This document shows positions 1 through 7,530 of a stretch of DNA of 10,084 nucleotides, one piece after another. The stretch comes from Mailhella sp. (lineage in GTDB: Bacteria > Desulfobacterota > Desulfovibrionia > Desulfovibrionales > Desulfovibrionaceae): the NCBI GenBank assembly GCA_020024815.1, contig JAHHTE010000066.1:1-10084 (forward strand), read 5' to 3'. A program made the position numbers and the translations under genes. The notes below the pieces were generated by a model that was not told the DNA's origin, ran no database searches, and saw only the letters and a program-made list of their open reading frames with translations. Positions within the stretch are counted from its first letter, which is position 1, and every line of letters starts with the position of its first letter.

Positions 1-562
1 GTTTATTTTTTATATAAGAATCAAGAAAATATGGTCCAGAACCAGTATATTTATAAGCATATTGTTTTTCTTTTTGAATTTCTTCTTTTGATAAAATAGG
101 AACTAAAATAGGAATTAATAAAGAAGGAAAATTATCCATAGGGTACTTAAGTTGAATATCAAAAGTATATGAATTAACTACTTGTATTGTTGCAATATTT
201 TCCAAAAAAGGATGAAACGGATGATTTTTTTTACTAAAATAAATAGAAGCTACAACATCATCAGCTAATATAGGTGTATTATTATGAAAATATGCATTAT
301 CATGTAAATAAAAACGATATTTTTTTTCATTATCAAAAATATCCCATTTTTTTGCTAAATATGGAATAGCATTTCCTTTTTCATCTAACCTTGTTAATCC
401 TGCATATAATTGAGCTCCTAAAGTAAAAACAATAGTACCTGATTTTAATGCTGGATTAAAACTTGCTGGCCATTCCTCAAAAGCTATAACTAATTCATTA
501 TCCTTAGCATATAGTGGAAAAGCAAAACTAAATACACAAAGAAAAATAAATAAAAAACGCAC
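1..562 (-). CDS. SBP_bac_5 solute-binding domain protein, partial (possible sensor kinase N-terminus)
   Basis: The first 187 codons are visible; the gene continues past the left edge. The GTG start (560-562) shares one base with the TAG stop of the response regulator gene, and GGAG lies 8 nt upstream. The frame is closed by a stop a few codons before GTG with no better start between. Residues 1-19 form a Sec signal peptide (MRFLF start, hydrophobic core, cleavage after LYA) without a lipobox. The mature part matches the N-terminal lobe of family 5 extracellular solute-binding proteins (OppA/DppA type): an early FNPAL, then LYAGLTRLDEKGN, a hydrophobic-strand region with Y-F-H-N and ADDVVASI, and a TGSGPYFL motif near residue 175. 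Family members bind peptides, nickel or similar ligands outside the inner membrane. No permease or ATPase genes are visible. Tight coupling to a response regulator suggests that this may be the sensory part of a histidine kinase whose kinase domain lies outside the window. That is inference; a free binding protein is the alternative. Confidence 0.85.
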   Translation of the reverse strand, partial: MRFLFIFLCVFSFAFPLYAKDNELVIAFEEWPASFNPALKSGTIVFTLGAQLYAGLTRLDEKGNAIPYLAKKWDIFDNEKKYRFYLHDNAYFHNNTPILADDVVASIYFSKKNHPFHPFLENIATIQVVNSYTFDIQLKYPMDNFPSLLIPILVPILSKEEIQKEKQYAYKYTGSGPYFLDSYIKNK

Positions 563-1215
563 TAATCTTGCTCCATTGAAATAAGATTATTTTTCATTGC
601 AAACATGACAATTTCACGAACATTATGCAATGAAAGTTTTCGCATAAAATTTGTTCTATGAGTTATAACTGTTTTTTCTGCGATATTTAATTGCACTGCT
701 ATATCTTTATTAGATAATCCTTTTGCAACATAAATTAAAATTTCTTTTTCTCTATTTGTAATTTTTTCTAATAAATCTTCTGTTTCTATTTTTTCATTTT
801 GTAAAATAACATTTAACATTGAACTTGTTAATTCTTTACTAATATATTGATTACCTTGAAAAATAGCATGAATTGCATAAAAAAATTCTTCACTATCAGC
901 AGTTTTTAATAAATATCCATTAGCTCCTGCCTTAAAAGCAGAACGTACATATTCACTCATTCCATGCATAGAAATAATAAGAATTTTCATATCAGGACAA
1001 ATTTCTTTAAATCGTGGAATAGCTTGAATACCATTTAAACCTGGTAAAGAAATATCTAAAAGTAATAAATGAGGATTGATTACCTCACAAAGCTCAAAAG
1101 CTTCTTCACAACTTCCAGCTTCTCCCTCAACAATAAGATCTTTTTCAACTGATAATATCTGTTTTAGTCCACTTCTAAATAAAGCATGATCTTCTGCTAT
1201 AATAATTTTTATCAT
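562..1215 (-). CDS. NarL/FixJ-family two-component response regulator
   Basis: This 217-residue protein has the standard length and layout: an N-terminal receiver domain (about 1-120) and a C-terminal LuxR-type helix-turn-helix (about 152-213). Visible receiver residues are the acidic pair E8-D9, the phospho-acceptor D54 in LLLLDISLPG, S82 and K104. The DNA-binding part carries TNREKEIL and the GLSNKDIA and KTVITHR segments typical of the GerE/LuxR fold. It should act in the cytoplasm as a phosphorylation-dependent transcription regulator. The ATG at 1215 is preferred over a GTG 30 bases upstream because AGGA (1222-1225) sits 6 nt before it and the protein then begins directly with the family's MIKIIIAEDH. 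The stop overlaps the start of the SBP-domain gene by one base, so the two are translationally coupled. No histidine kinase is visible elsewhere in the window. Targets cannot be read, but the adjacent transport and hydrolase operons are candidates. Confidence 0.95.
   Translation of the reverse strand: MIKIIIAEDHALFRSGLKQILSVEKDLIVEGEAGSCEEAFELCEVINPHLLLLDISLPGLNGIQAIPRFKEICPDMKILIISMHGMSEYVRSAFKAGANGYLLKTADSEEFFYAIHAIFQGNQYISKELTSSMLNVILQNEKIETEDLLEKITNREKEILIYVAKGLSNKDIAVQLNIAEKTVITHRTNFMRKLSLHNVREIVMFAMKNNLISMEQD
571..574 (-). promoter_or_regulatory. Ribosome binding site inside the regulator gene, for the SBP-domain gene
   Basis: GGAG on the minus strand lies 8 nt before the GTG at 560-562. 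It is embedded in the last codons of the response regulator gene (within Met-Glu-Gln-Asp) and supports GTG as the true start and translational coupling of the pair. Confidence 0.65.
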
Positions 1216-1221
1216 ACTAAA

Positions 1222-1225
1222 TCCT
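1222..1225 (-). promoter_or_regulatory. Ribosome binding site of the response regulator gene
   Basis: AGGA on the minus strand lies 6 nt before the ATG at 1213-1215. It decides in favour of this start over the in-frame GTG at 1243-1245. Confidence 0.7.
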
Positions 1226-1286
1226 ATTAAGTATATTTTAATCACTAAAAAATATACTCTCTCTTTATTACTTTTATTTACTATAA

Positions 1287-1315
1287 AATTTATATATTTC
1301 TGATAGATAATACAA
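1287..1315 (-). promoter_or_regulatory. Candidate sigma70-type promoter for the regulator operon
   Basis: On the minus strand, TTGTAT (1310-1315) and TAAATT (1287-1292) are separated by 17 nt, about 70 nt before the response regulator ATG and downstream of the terminator of the preceding operon. Matches to the consensus are partial and the surroundings are AT-rich, so this is only a candidate. Confidence 0.3.
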
Positions 1316-1350
1316 GTATTTTTTATCTAGTTTATTACATTAACATTTTA

Positions 1351-1401
1351 TAAAAAATAATGTTTCTATCTTATTCTTTTGTAAAATAAGATAGAAACAT
1401 T
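1351..1401 (-). terminator. Intrinsic terminator of the amidohydrolase-MFS operon
   Basis: There is a perfect inverted repeat: arms 1359-1375 and 1385-1401, 17 bp each, with a 9-nt loop. Read on the minus strand, the hairpin begins 30 nt after the MFS stop codon and is followed by a T-rich run (1351-1358). The stem is AT-rich but long. The plus-strand side lacks a comparable T-run, so it fits termination of leftward transcription and separates this operon from the regulator genes. Confidence 0.85.
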
Positions 1402-1430
1402 TCATAATAATTATCACAATTATTTTATTA

Positions 1431-2672
1431 TTATTGCGTTATAGCATTTTCCTTTTTACCAATACGATTGATTAAAATTGTTGCAACTAAACCAACAACA
1501 ATAAGTAACACAATAAAATAGAATATTACAACATACCCTTCAACATCACCATACTTATCTAACCAAAAACCATATAAAGGAGGGAAAATTGCATCAGGTA
1601 AAAATCCTAACATACTAATAATACTTACAGTTGTTGCTGTTTGATGAGGAGGAATTTTTAATTCTTCCATTCCTGCAAACATAACACAATACATCATCAT
1701 ACAAGCTAAACTAGTAAGCATTGTTACAGCAATAATCATATTATTAGAAGTTCCTGAAGGAATATTTAATAAATATAAAATCATACCTAAAAGAACAATA
1801 AAAGAAATAATCATTAACTTTGAAGGTGCTCCAAGTTTATCAGCAATAAAACCACTCAAAGGTCCTGCGAGAATACGTATACCGTAAACACGAATTGTAC
1901 CTAATACTGCCCCCATTGCAATAGAAGCACCAAGAACATTTGTTGTATAAGGAGTCATATATCCCATACTAATATAACAACCATAACCACAGAAAATAAG
2001 GATTACCATAATCCAAACTTTAGGGGAACGAATAACTTCAAATACTCCTGCAAAAGCTGATTTTGGTTCTTCTGCCACTTCATTTTGATTGTATGGTGTT
2101 TTATCTTTTAGAAATACAAATACAAGAACAGCACTTAATATTAATACACCTGCTTGGAAAAAAAGCATATATTCAAATCCCATAATAGGATCTTTAAAAG
2201 CTCCATAGATACCTGCATCAATAAAGCCAATAATAACCATTACCAAGCCTTGTAATCCATAAAAGAAACCAAACATTTTTCCTTGTTCTTCTTCTGAACC
2301 AGAATCTCTAACAGCCTTTATAAGGCAAGGCCATGAACCACCAGTTGCAAAAGCTAACACTGCCCAAATAAACATAGCAAAAATAAAAGAAGGAAATAAT
2401 GCAAATAAAATATTACAAAAAGCTGATAATACACAAGAAGCAATTAGAATTTTTTTTGCAGAATACTTATCTCCTATAACTCCAGAAGGAATATATAAAA
2501 TCATAGCAACAGCAGTTAATATAGTCATCAAATATCCTAATTCCGTATTAGTTGTATCAGTAACAGTTCTAATTACATCATAAAATTTAAAATGAATATA
2601 TGGTAATGCCATTGACGCTGCATATACAGTACTTAAAATTAACACTCTAAAGTATTTTTCAAACATTGTCAT
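1431..2672 (-). CDS. MFS transporter, 12 membrane segments
   Basis: This 413-residue protein has the usual length for a 12-helix major facilitator superfamily carrier of the inner membrane. The conserved loop 2-3 motif is seen as GVIGDKYSAKK (about 64-74), with its degenerate repeat in the C-terminal half, GFIADKLGAPSK (about 274-285). A charged central loop (about 189-218, KDKTPYNQNEVAEEPK and following) divides the two six-helix halves. It begins with the MTMFEK start at 2672, chosen because AGGAGG lies 8 nt upstream and overlaps the stop codon of the amidohydrolase gene. A second ATG two codons later is less well spaced. The substrate is unknown. Pairing with a hydrolase suggests that it brings in the hydrolase's substrate or exports a product. 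It could be placed near the organic-anion or sugar-phosphate type MFS families, but no specific subfamily is recognised. Confidence 0.92.
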   Translation of the reverse strand: MTMFEKYFRVLILSTVYAASMALPYIHFKFYDVIRTVTDTTNTELGYLMTILTAVAMILYIPSGVIGDKYSAKKILIASCVLSAFCNILFALFPSFIFAMFIWAVLAFATGGSWPCLIKAVRDSGSEEEQGKMFGFFYGLQGLVMVIIGFIDAGIYGAFKDPIMGFEYMLFFQAGVLILSAVLVFVFLKDKTPYNQNEVAEEPKSAFAGVFEVIRSPKVWIMVILIFCGYGCYISMGYMTPYTTNVLGASIAMGAVLGTIRVYGIRILAGPLSGFIADKLGAPSKLMIISFIVLLGMILYLLNIPSGTSNNMIIAVTMLTSLACMMMYCVMFAGMEELKIPPHQTATTVSIISMLGFLPDAIFPPLYGFWLDKYGDVEGYVVIFYFIVLLIVVGLVATILINRIGKKENAITQ

Positions 2673-2679
2673 AGTAATA

Positions 2680-2687
2680 CCCTCCTA
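2680..2687 (-). promoter_or_regulatory. Shine-Dalgarno overlapping the upstream stop codon (MFS gene)
   Basis: The minus-strand TAGGAGGG combines the amidohydrolase stop codon (TAG, 2685-2687) with a strong GGAGGG, 7 nt before the MFS ATG. This fits translational coupling by ribosome reinitiation. Confidence 0.75.
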
Positions 2688-4334
2688 TAAAGAACCATAT
2701 ACAATTTGATTACCAACTATTGTGGCACAAACTTGAATATCTTTAATTTTTAGTTCATCAACTTCTAATGGATTTTCTTCTAATACAACAAAATCTGCTA
2801 ACTTACCTTGTTCAATACTTCCTTTTAAATTTTCTTCAAAACCTTGAATTGCAGCATTAATTGTTACTGCTTTTAATACTTCATAAACAGTTATTCCCTG
2901 TTCATTTTTTCCTAAATCATTTCCTTCATACGTTTGCCGATTCACAGAAGACCACACAGATAAAAGAGGGCTAATAGGTGTTACATACGTATCATTATGA
3001 ACAGTACAATTTATGCCTAACTCCATAGCCTCACGTAAAGGAGAAATACGCATTGCTCTTTCAGATCCTAAAAAAATATTTTTATGTCGTTCTCCCCAAT
3101 AATATGTATGCGTTACAAAAAATGATGCTGTTGCTTTAAGTTTTGCAATGCGTTTTAGTTGATCGCTACGTGCTGTTTGACAATGAATAAAAATAAAACG
3201 AGGATCATCTCTATAAAATTTTTCTTGTGCATATTCAAAAGCATTTAAAACCATTTCAATGGCACCATCACCATTACAATGAATGGCAACTTGCTTTCCT
3301 TGCTTATGAAATTCTAAAACCCTTTCATTAAGCCAATCTTGCTCATGATTATATGGTCCTAAATAATTAGGCTTATCTTCAGAACATACATAATATGGTT
3401 CGCTTAAACGTGCTGTTCTTGCTTGTATAGAACCATCAGCAGTTAGTTTCATTGCACCCATACAAAACATTTTTTTATCATCAATATATTCACCAGCAAT
3501 TAATTCAGGACAAAACCTATCAATTTCATTATAAACATCACCTTCACCAACTGGATATAATACAAATCGTATTGAAACTTGTTTTTCATCAATGGCTTTT
3601 TGAGCTAATTGCAAATGCTTAGGAACACACCACCAACCTTCTTGTGCCGTAGTACAACCATTTTTCAAATATTCTTTAGAAACAAGACTTAACCCTTTTA
3701 TAAAATCTTCATCAGTTGTTAAAGGAATTTTAGACATTACAGGACAAAGGGCAGCTTCAATCACTCCTATTGCTTTTTTATTACTATCTCTCATTATACG
3801 ATAATATTCCGTATCTTCTACTATATCTGTAATACCTCCTTTTTCTAAAGCCATAGTATTATGATATGTAACCCAACCTGATATATGGCTTAAAGAAATA
3901 GGATGTTTTGTACTAACCTTATCTAAATCATCACGTGTTATATGTCGCATTTCACGAATTTTACTATCATCAAAACCCCAACCGATAATCCATTCTCCCT
4001 CTGGAGTTTGAGCAGCTTTTTCCTTAAGTAAAGTAAGAATATCTTCTATACATTCCACTGTTCCCAAAGGAATACTATTTACATTCACCCATAAAGCTCG
4101 TAATGCTGTATCAAAAATATGACTATGTGCATCAATAAAACCAGGTAATAGAGTTTTTCCTTGCAAATCTCTATACTCTGTCTTTTCATTGGCAAATTTT
4201 TGAACTTCTTCCATTTTTCCAACAGCTATAATTTTATTCCCTGTTACAGCAATAGCCTCTGCGAATTTTTGCTCATCATTCATAGTAATTATTGTACCGT
4301 TATGATAAATAACTTCTGTATTAGTATGAATCAT
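2685..4334 (-). CDS. YtcJ-like metal-dependent amidohydrolase (Amidohydro_3 family)
   Basis: This 549-residue protein is a typical length for the YtcJ/NfdA group of the amidohydrolase superfamily, a beta/alpha barrel with a small beta-sandwich built from both ends. The N-terminus has the family's NGTIITMN strand. The metal-binding HxH is H70-S-H72 in PGFIDAHSH. Further likely ligands are K296 (MKLTADGS, the position of a carbamylated lysine in relatives), H352 (IHCNGDGA), H384 (FIHCQ) and D448 (HNDTYVTP). The C-terminus ends with the usual GSIEQGKLADFVVLEENP segment. There is no signal peptide, so it is cytoplasmic. Known relatives deformylate N-substituted formamides or hydrolyse other amides; the actual substrate here is unknown. 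The start at 4334 has AAAGGAGG 6 nt upstream. It is the first gene of a two-gene operon with the MFS carrier and lies just after the terminator of the TRAP operon. Confidence 0.95.
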   Translation of the reverse strand: MIHTNTEVIYHNGTIITMNDEQKFAEAIAVTGNKIIAVGKMEEVQKFANEKTEYRDLQGKTLLPGFIDAHSHIFDTALRALWVNVNSIPLGTVECIEDILTLLKEKAAQTPEGEWIIGWGFDDSKIREMRHITRDDLDKVSTKHPISLSHISGWVTYHNTMALEKGGITDIVEDTEYYRIMRDSNKKAIGVIEAALCPVMSKIPLTTDEDFIKGLSLVSKEYLKNGCTTAQEGWWCVPKHLQLAQKAIDEKQVSIRFVLYPVGEGDVYNEIDRFCPELIAGEYIDDKKMFCMGAMKLTADGSIQARTARLSEPYYVCSEDKPNYLGPYNHEQDWLNERVLEFHKQGKQVAIHCNGDGAIEMVLNAFEYAQEKFYRDDPRFIFIHCQTARSDQLKRIAKLKATASFFVTHTYYWGERHKNIFLGSERAMRISPLREAMELGINCTVHNDTYVTPISPLLSVWSSVNRQTYEGNDLGKNEQGITVYEVLKAVTINAAIQGFEENLKGSIEQGKLADFVVLEENPLEVDELKIKDIQVCATIVGNQIVYGSL

Positions 4335-4340
4335 AAAAAA

Positions 4341-4348
4341 CCTCCTTT
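4341..4348 (-). promoter_or_regulatory. Strong ribosome binding site of the amidohydrolase gene
   Basis: AAAGGAGG on the minus strand lies 6 nt before the ATG (4332-4334). It is the best Shine-Dalgarno in the window. No convincing -35/-10 pair was found in the roughly 70 nt between this site and the upstream terminator, although AT-rich -10-like strings (TATTAT, AATTAT) occur there. Confidence 0.8.
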
Positions 4349-4409
4349 GCTATAATTACATTTTTAACAAAAACAAAAAAAATAATAATCCATTAAAAAC
4401 TGTATTTTT

Positions 4410-4443
4410 AAAAGAAAAAGACCTTAGAAAAATCTAAGGTCTT
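4410..4443 (-). terminator. Intrinsic terminator of the TRAP operon
   Basis: A perfect 11-bp inverted repeat (arms 4418-4428 and 4433-4443) has a 4-nt loop. On the minus strand the stem is followed at once by TTTCTTTT (4410-4417). It starts 46 nt after the stop codon of the 408-residue protein gene. There is no T-run on the other side, so it acts on leftward transcription. It shows that the amidohydrolase and MFS genes need their own promoter or depend on read-through. Confidence 0.92.
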
Positions 4444-4489
4444 CACAGTAGATAATATTCTTTTATAATTTTTATCTTATAGTACAAAA

Positions 4490-5716
4490 TTACATAAGCA
4501 TTTCTAAAAGCTTTTCAGAGGAAATATCTATTCTTTTTATTTGTAATTCTGTTATTGCTTGTTCATAAGAAGCCATTATATTTTCAATAGTTCTAGGTAA
4601 AATAGCAATTATCTGTTCAACTTCTTCTTGCGTATAAATAACTTGTTTATCTTTTTGTATAGAATCATAAGAAGAACAATAAGATAATACAGCACTTGTT
4701 CCCGGTAATAATCCACCACCAGCAAAAATTTTAAATATTTCATTGCTCATAAAAATACTTCCACCCATTTCTTCAGAAACAAGAATTGCTAATCTATGAG
4801 CAAGTTTTATTCTTTCTTCCGCTGTTTTGCTATACTTATACTTTTCCCCTAAAAGCATAAGCATATCACCTATACGATGAATTTCTTTTTCTAATGAATC
4901 ATCATTTCTTATATATGCTGTATTAGAATACACAAAAGGTAAATTTTGTGAGGAAATTGCATCAATAAGAGCTTGACCAACTATATTATTATCACTTTTC
5001 TTATTCCAACGGATATTATAGCAATCGACTATAACTTGATCTTGCAAACTTGGAACATACGCTTTACTTTCTAATATAATAGAAGGCAAAACATCTAATC
5101 CAAGTTTTTTCATTATAATACCTTTATTTCCAACAGGAACATTACCTTCTGCATCTTCATTAGGAGCTAATCCTCCATTGCTTGCATTAATCGTTAATAA
5201 CCATGCAATTACAATATCATTAACAATTAAATTTCCCCCTAAAAATTCACCAGCACTATTTGGAACATTATCTTGTATATAAAGAGTTTCAGACCAATTT
5301 TTTCTTATAGTATCCAAAATAGCTTTAGAATATGCTAAACTAACAGCAGTAGCTAATTCTGAAACGCCTTGTCCATAAATTTTTCCAAAAAGAAAAGAAG
5401 ATAAATACTGTGGGGAAAGGAAAGACTTTTGTTCAGCTCTATGCAATAATTCTTTATCACAAAAACATATTCCACGAGCAACATTTGCCTTACCAATTCC
5501 ACCACTTTGTAGTTGAATTTCTACATAATCATCAACTACATTAATTTTTTTTATTATTGTATCAAAATAATTACACTCTTGCAGTATACGAACCAGCATG
5601 GCAAATCCCATAGAATCATCTTGCACAAATCCTGAATGGCTATGAATATGCCCTACACCAATATGCCCCAACAAACCTATTTTAGCTTGTTGAATAACTG
5701 TTTCTGTATACTTCAT
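4490..5716 (-). CDS. Unknown protein encoded with a TRAP transporter (408 aa)
   Basis: I do not recognise the family. The frame is open upstream to 5812, but that would overlap dctM by 88 bases. The ATG at 5716 is preferred: AGAGGA lies 4 nt before it, overlapping the dctM stop. There is no signal peptide and no long hydrophobic segment, so a soluble cytoplasmic protein is likely. The N-terminus is glycine- and histidine-rich: GLLGHIGVGHIHSHSGF with H18, H23, H25 and H27, then QDDS, which looks like a possible metal or active site. Other visible features are a Cys-x-Cys at 84-86, NSAGEFLGGN in the middle, and a glycine-rich AGGGLLPGTSAVL followed by a helical, charged C-terminus. As the last gene of the dctPQM operon it probably acts on, or helps handle, the imported compound. 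An enzyme is a reasonable guess, but the reaction is unknown. Confidence 0.85.
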   Translation of the reverse strand: MKYTETVIQQAKIGLLGHIGVGHIHSHSGFVQDDSMGFAMLVRILQECNYFDTIIKKINVVDDYVEIQLQSGGIGKANVARGICFCDKELLHRAEQKSFLSPQYLSSFLFGKIYGQGVSELATAVSLAYSKAILDTIRKNWSETLYIQDNVPNSAGEFLGGNLIVNDIVIAWLLTINASNGGLAPNEDAEGNVPVGNKGIIMKKLGLDVLPSIILESKAYVPSLQDQVIVDCYNIRWNKKSDNNIVGQALIDAISSQNLPFVYSNTAYIRNDDSLEKEIHRIGDMLMLLGEKYKYSKTAEERIKLAHRLAILVSEEMGGSIFMSNEIFKIFAGGGLLPGTSAVLSYCSSYDSIQKDKQVIYTQEEVEQIIAILPRTIENIMASYEQAITELQIKRIDISSEKLLEMLM

Positions 5717-5720
5717 ATTT

Positions 5721-5727
5721 TCCTCTA
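5721..5727 (-). promoter_or_regulatory. Shine-Dalgarno overlapping the dctM stop codon
   Basis: The minus-strand TAGAGGA joins the dctM stop (TAG, 5725-5727) with an AGAGGA Shine-Dalgarno, 4 nt before the ATG at 5714-5716. It decides the start of the unknown 408-residue protein and implies translational coupling to dctM. Confidence 0.7.
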
Positions 5728-6996
5728 TAATAACATTAATGAAATTGCTGGAATATAAGTGAGCATCAATAAACCAATTACCATAATTCCTAAAAATGGC
5801 ATTATCGCCCAACTTAATCTTTCAATACTCATACCAGAAATACCACAACCAACAAATAAGTTAACACCAACAGGAGGAGTTAAAAAGCCCATTGCACATG
5901 CAACTATCATAATAATACCAAAATGTGTCATATCAACACCAGCTGCAAGTAATAATGGTTGTAATAAGGGAGTAAGAATAAGAATATTTGCTAATGCATC
6001 CATAAAAGTCCCCATAACTAGGAGAAAGATTAATACAACAAATAAAAATAAAATCTTATTACTTACAAGTCCTGATAATGCCTCTACTAATAAATCAGGA
6101 ACAGAATAAATCATTAATAATTGTCCAAAAGCTGTTGCTGTTGCTACAACAACAAAAATAGACGCATTGGTCAATACTGCACTTTTAAATATTTCAATAA
6201 TTCTTTTAAAAGTCAATGTCTTCAAAATAAAACATTCAACAAAAAATGCATAAATAGCAGCAATAGCACCAGCTTCGGTTGGTGTTGTTATTCCCCCATA
6301 AATACCACCTAAAACAATAAGAGGAACTAATAAAGCATATTTTGCTTCATTAAAAGCATTAAATGTATCACGACAACTAGCTCTTTCAATTACATTATTA
6401 TAGTTACGTTTTTTAGCTAAATACCAGCTAACAAACATAAGCAAAATCCCTACAAAAACACCGGGAATGATACCTGCAATAAATAAATCACCTACGGAAA
6501 CGTTTGCAGTAGTTCCATAAATAATAAGAGGAACAGAAGGTGGAATCATAACTCCTAAACAACCAGCAGAAGTATTTACTGCTGTTGCAAAATCTTCAGG
6601 ATATCCATCTTCTTTCATTGCTGGAATCATAATTCCACCAACAGCAGCAACAGTAGCAGGACTTGACCCACTTAATGCACCATAAAACATACATGTTAAA
6701 ATAGATACATGAGCCATACCACCAGTAATATGTCCTACTAAACAGCGAGAAATATTTAATAATGCTTGGGCCATACTTCCCTTTTGCATTATTTCTCCTG
6801 CTAAAATAAAAAATGGTACAGCTAATAATGGAAATGAATCCAAAGAGCTAAACATTTTTTGAATCAAAAATTCCACTGGTAAATCACCAAAAATAATGGC
6901 AACAGCAACACATGAACCAATAGAAACACCAATAGGCACACTTAAAACTAAACACGCAACAAGAGTAATAATTGCTAATATAATAGGTAATTCCAT
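5725..6996 (-). CDS. dctM: TRAP transporter large membrane subunit DctM
   Basis: This 423-residue, strongly hydrophobic protein has the usual length for the TRAP large subunit, which forms the sodium-coupled translocation channel in the inner membrane with about 12 membrane segments. Family hallmarks are PFFILAGEIMQKG (about 61-73), FYGALSGSSPATVAAVG (about 104-120), IPPSVPLIIYG (about 151-161), TPTEAGAIAAIYA mid-protein, and FLTPPVGVNLFVGCGIS near the C-terminus. GAGAG lies 7 nt before the ATG at 6996. It follows dctQ after 21 nt and is followed by the unknown 408-residue protein gene 8 nt on. Together with DctP and DctQ it should import an organic acid or a similar anionic compound. The substrate is set mainly by DctP and cannot be named here. 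Confidence 0.97.
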   Translation of the reverse strand: MELPIILAIITLVACLVLSVPIGVSIGSCVAVAIIFGDLPVEFLIQKMFSSLDSFPLLAVPFFILAGEIMQKGSMAQALLNISRCLVGHITGGMAHVSILTCMFYGALSGSSPATVAAVGGIMIPAMKEDGYPEDFATAVNTSAGCLGVMIPPSVPLIIYGTTANVSVGDLFIAGIIPGVFVGILLMFVSWYLAKKRNYNNVIERASCRDTFNAFNEAKYALLVPLIVLGGIYGGITTPTEAGAIAAIYAFFVECFILKTLTFKRIIEIFKSAVLTNASIFVVVATATAFGQLLMIYSVPDLLVEALSGLVSNKILFLFVVLIFLLVMGTFMDALANILILTPLLQPLLLAAGVDMTHFGIIMIVACAMGFLTPPVGVNLFVGCGISGMSIERLSWAIMPFLGIMVIGLLMLTYIPAISLMLL

Positions 6997-7017
6997 AAAT
7001 TTTCTCTCAACTTTTGA

Positions 7018-7485
7018 TTAATTAAAAGCAACTTTAATATATTTTATTAAATTCACTATTGCCCGAATAGACATACAAGCAAAACCAAATGGAATAACAA
7101 TATAAACAAGATACATAGAAACTTGAACTGCAGGAGCTAACTGATCAGTATTATACATAAATTGTACCATTATTACTCCCCAAACTGTAATAAGAATACA
7201 AAAGATAACATTAATTGTTTGTGCAATTACAGGAATAAACCGTTCGCACCATTTACCTGCATTTGTTCGTAAAATAGTAATTGCTAAATGTTTATCCTCT
7301 TTTTCTGCATAACTTGACCCAACATAAACAGCAGCAATAAACAAAAAACGTCCTAATTCTTCTGGCCATGATAAAGAATAAGAAATAAAATATCTAAAAA
7401 TTATCTGTGTAATAATGATAACTGTCATTATCCCTAATAATAAGGCTGAAAGGTTAGCTTCAAAATTTTTTATAAATTTTATCAT
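7018..7485 (-). CDS. dctQ: TRAP transporter small membrane subunit DctQ
   Basis: This 155-residue protein has four hydrophobic segments (about 13-35, 46-60, 86-110 and 124-147), as expected for the small TRAP subunit that pairs with DctM. The conserved region between helices 1 and 2 is seen as FRYF-6 residues-WPEELGRFLF (W40, E42, E43, R46), followed by GSSYAEKEDKHLAI, a typical DctQ pattern. GGAG lies 7 nt before the ATG at 7485. It sits 45 nt after dctP and 21 nt before dctM, in the standard P-Q-M order. Such subunits are poorly conserved, so identity rests on length, topology, these motifs and context. Confidence 0.93.
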   Translation of the reverse strand: MIKFIKNFEANLSALLLGIMTVIIITQIIFRYFISYSLSWPEELGRFLFIAAVYVGSSYAEKEDKHLAITILRTNAGKWCERFIPVIAQTINVIFCILITVWGVIMVQFMYNTDQLAPAVQVSMYLVYIVIPFGFACMSIRAIVNLIKYIKVAFN

Positions 7486-7530
7486 ATACTCTCCAATTTA
7501 ATAACCATATATTACTATTAAAATTTAAAA

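Noticed and set aside
1216..1245. Upstream GTG start for the response regulator
   Set aside because: It adds ten residues absent from the family and ignores the AGGA placed 6 nt before the ATG at 1215.
4161..4355. 64-codon plus-strand open frame
   Set aside because: It is antisense to the start of the amidohydrolase gene and its ribosome binding site, with no support of its own.
5717..5812. Upstream extension of the 408-residue protein to an earlier ATG at 5812
   Set aside because: It would overlap the end of dctM by 88 bases, has no ribosome binding site, and the downstream ATG at 5716 has AGAGGA at good distance.
5759..6109. 116-codon plus-strand open frame
   Set aside because: It lies antisense to dctM, whose motifs are unmistakable; its composition is that expected from the complement of a membrane protein gene.
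6121..6312. 63-codon plus-strand open frame
   Set aside because: It is antisense to dctM, rich in Cys and Asn, and is a shadow of the real gene.
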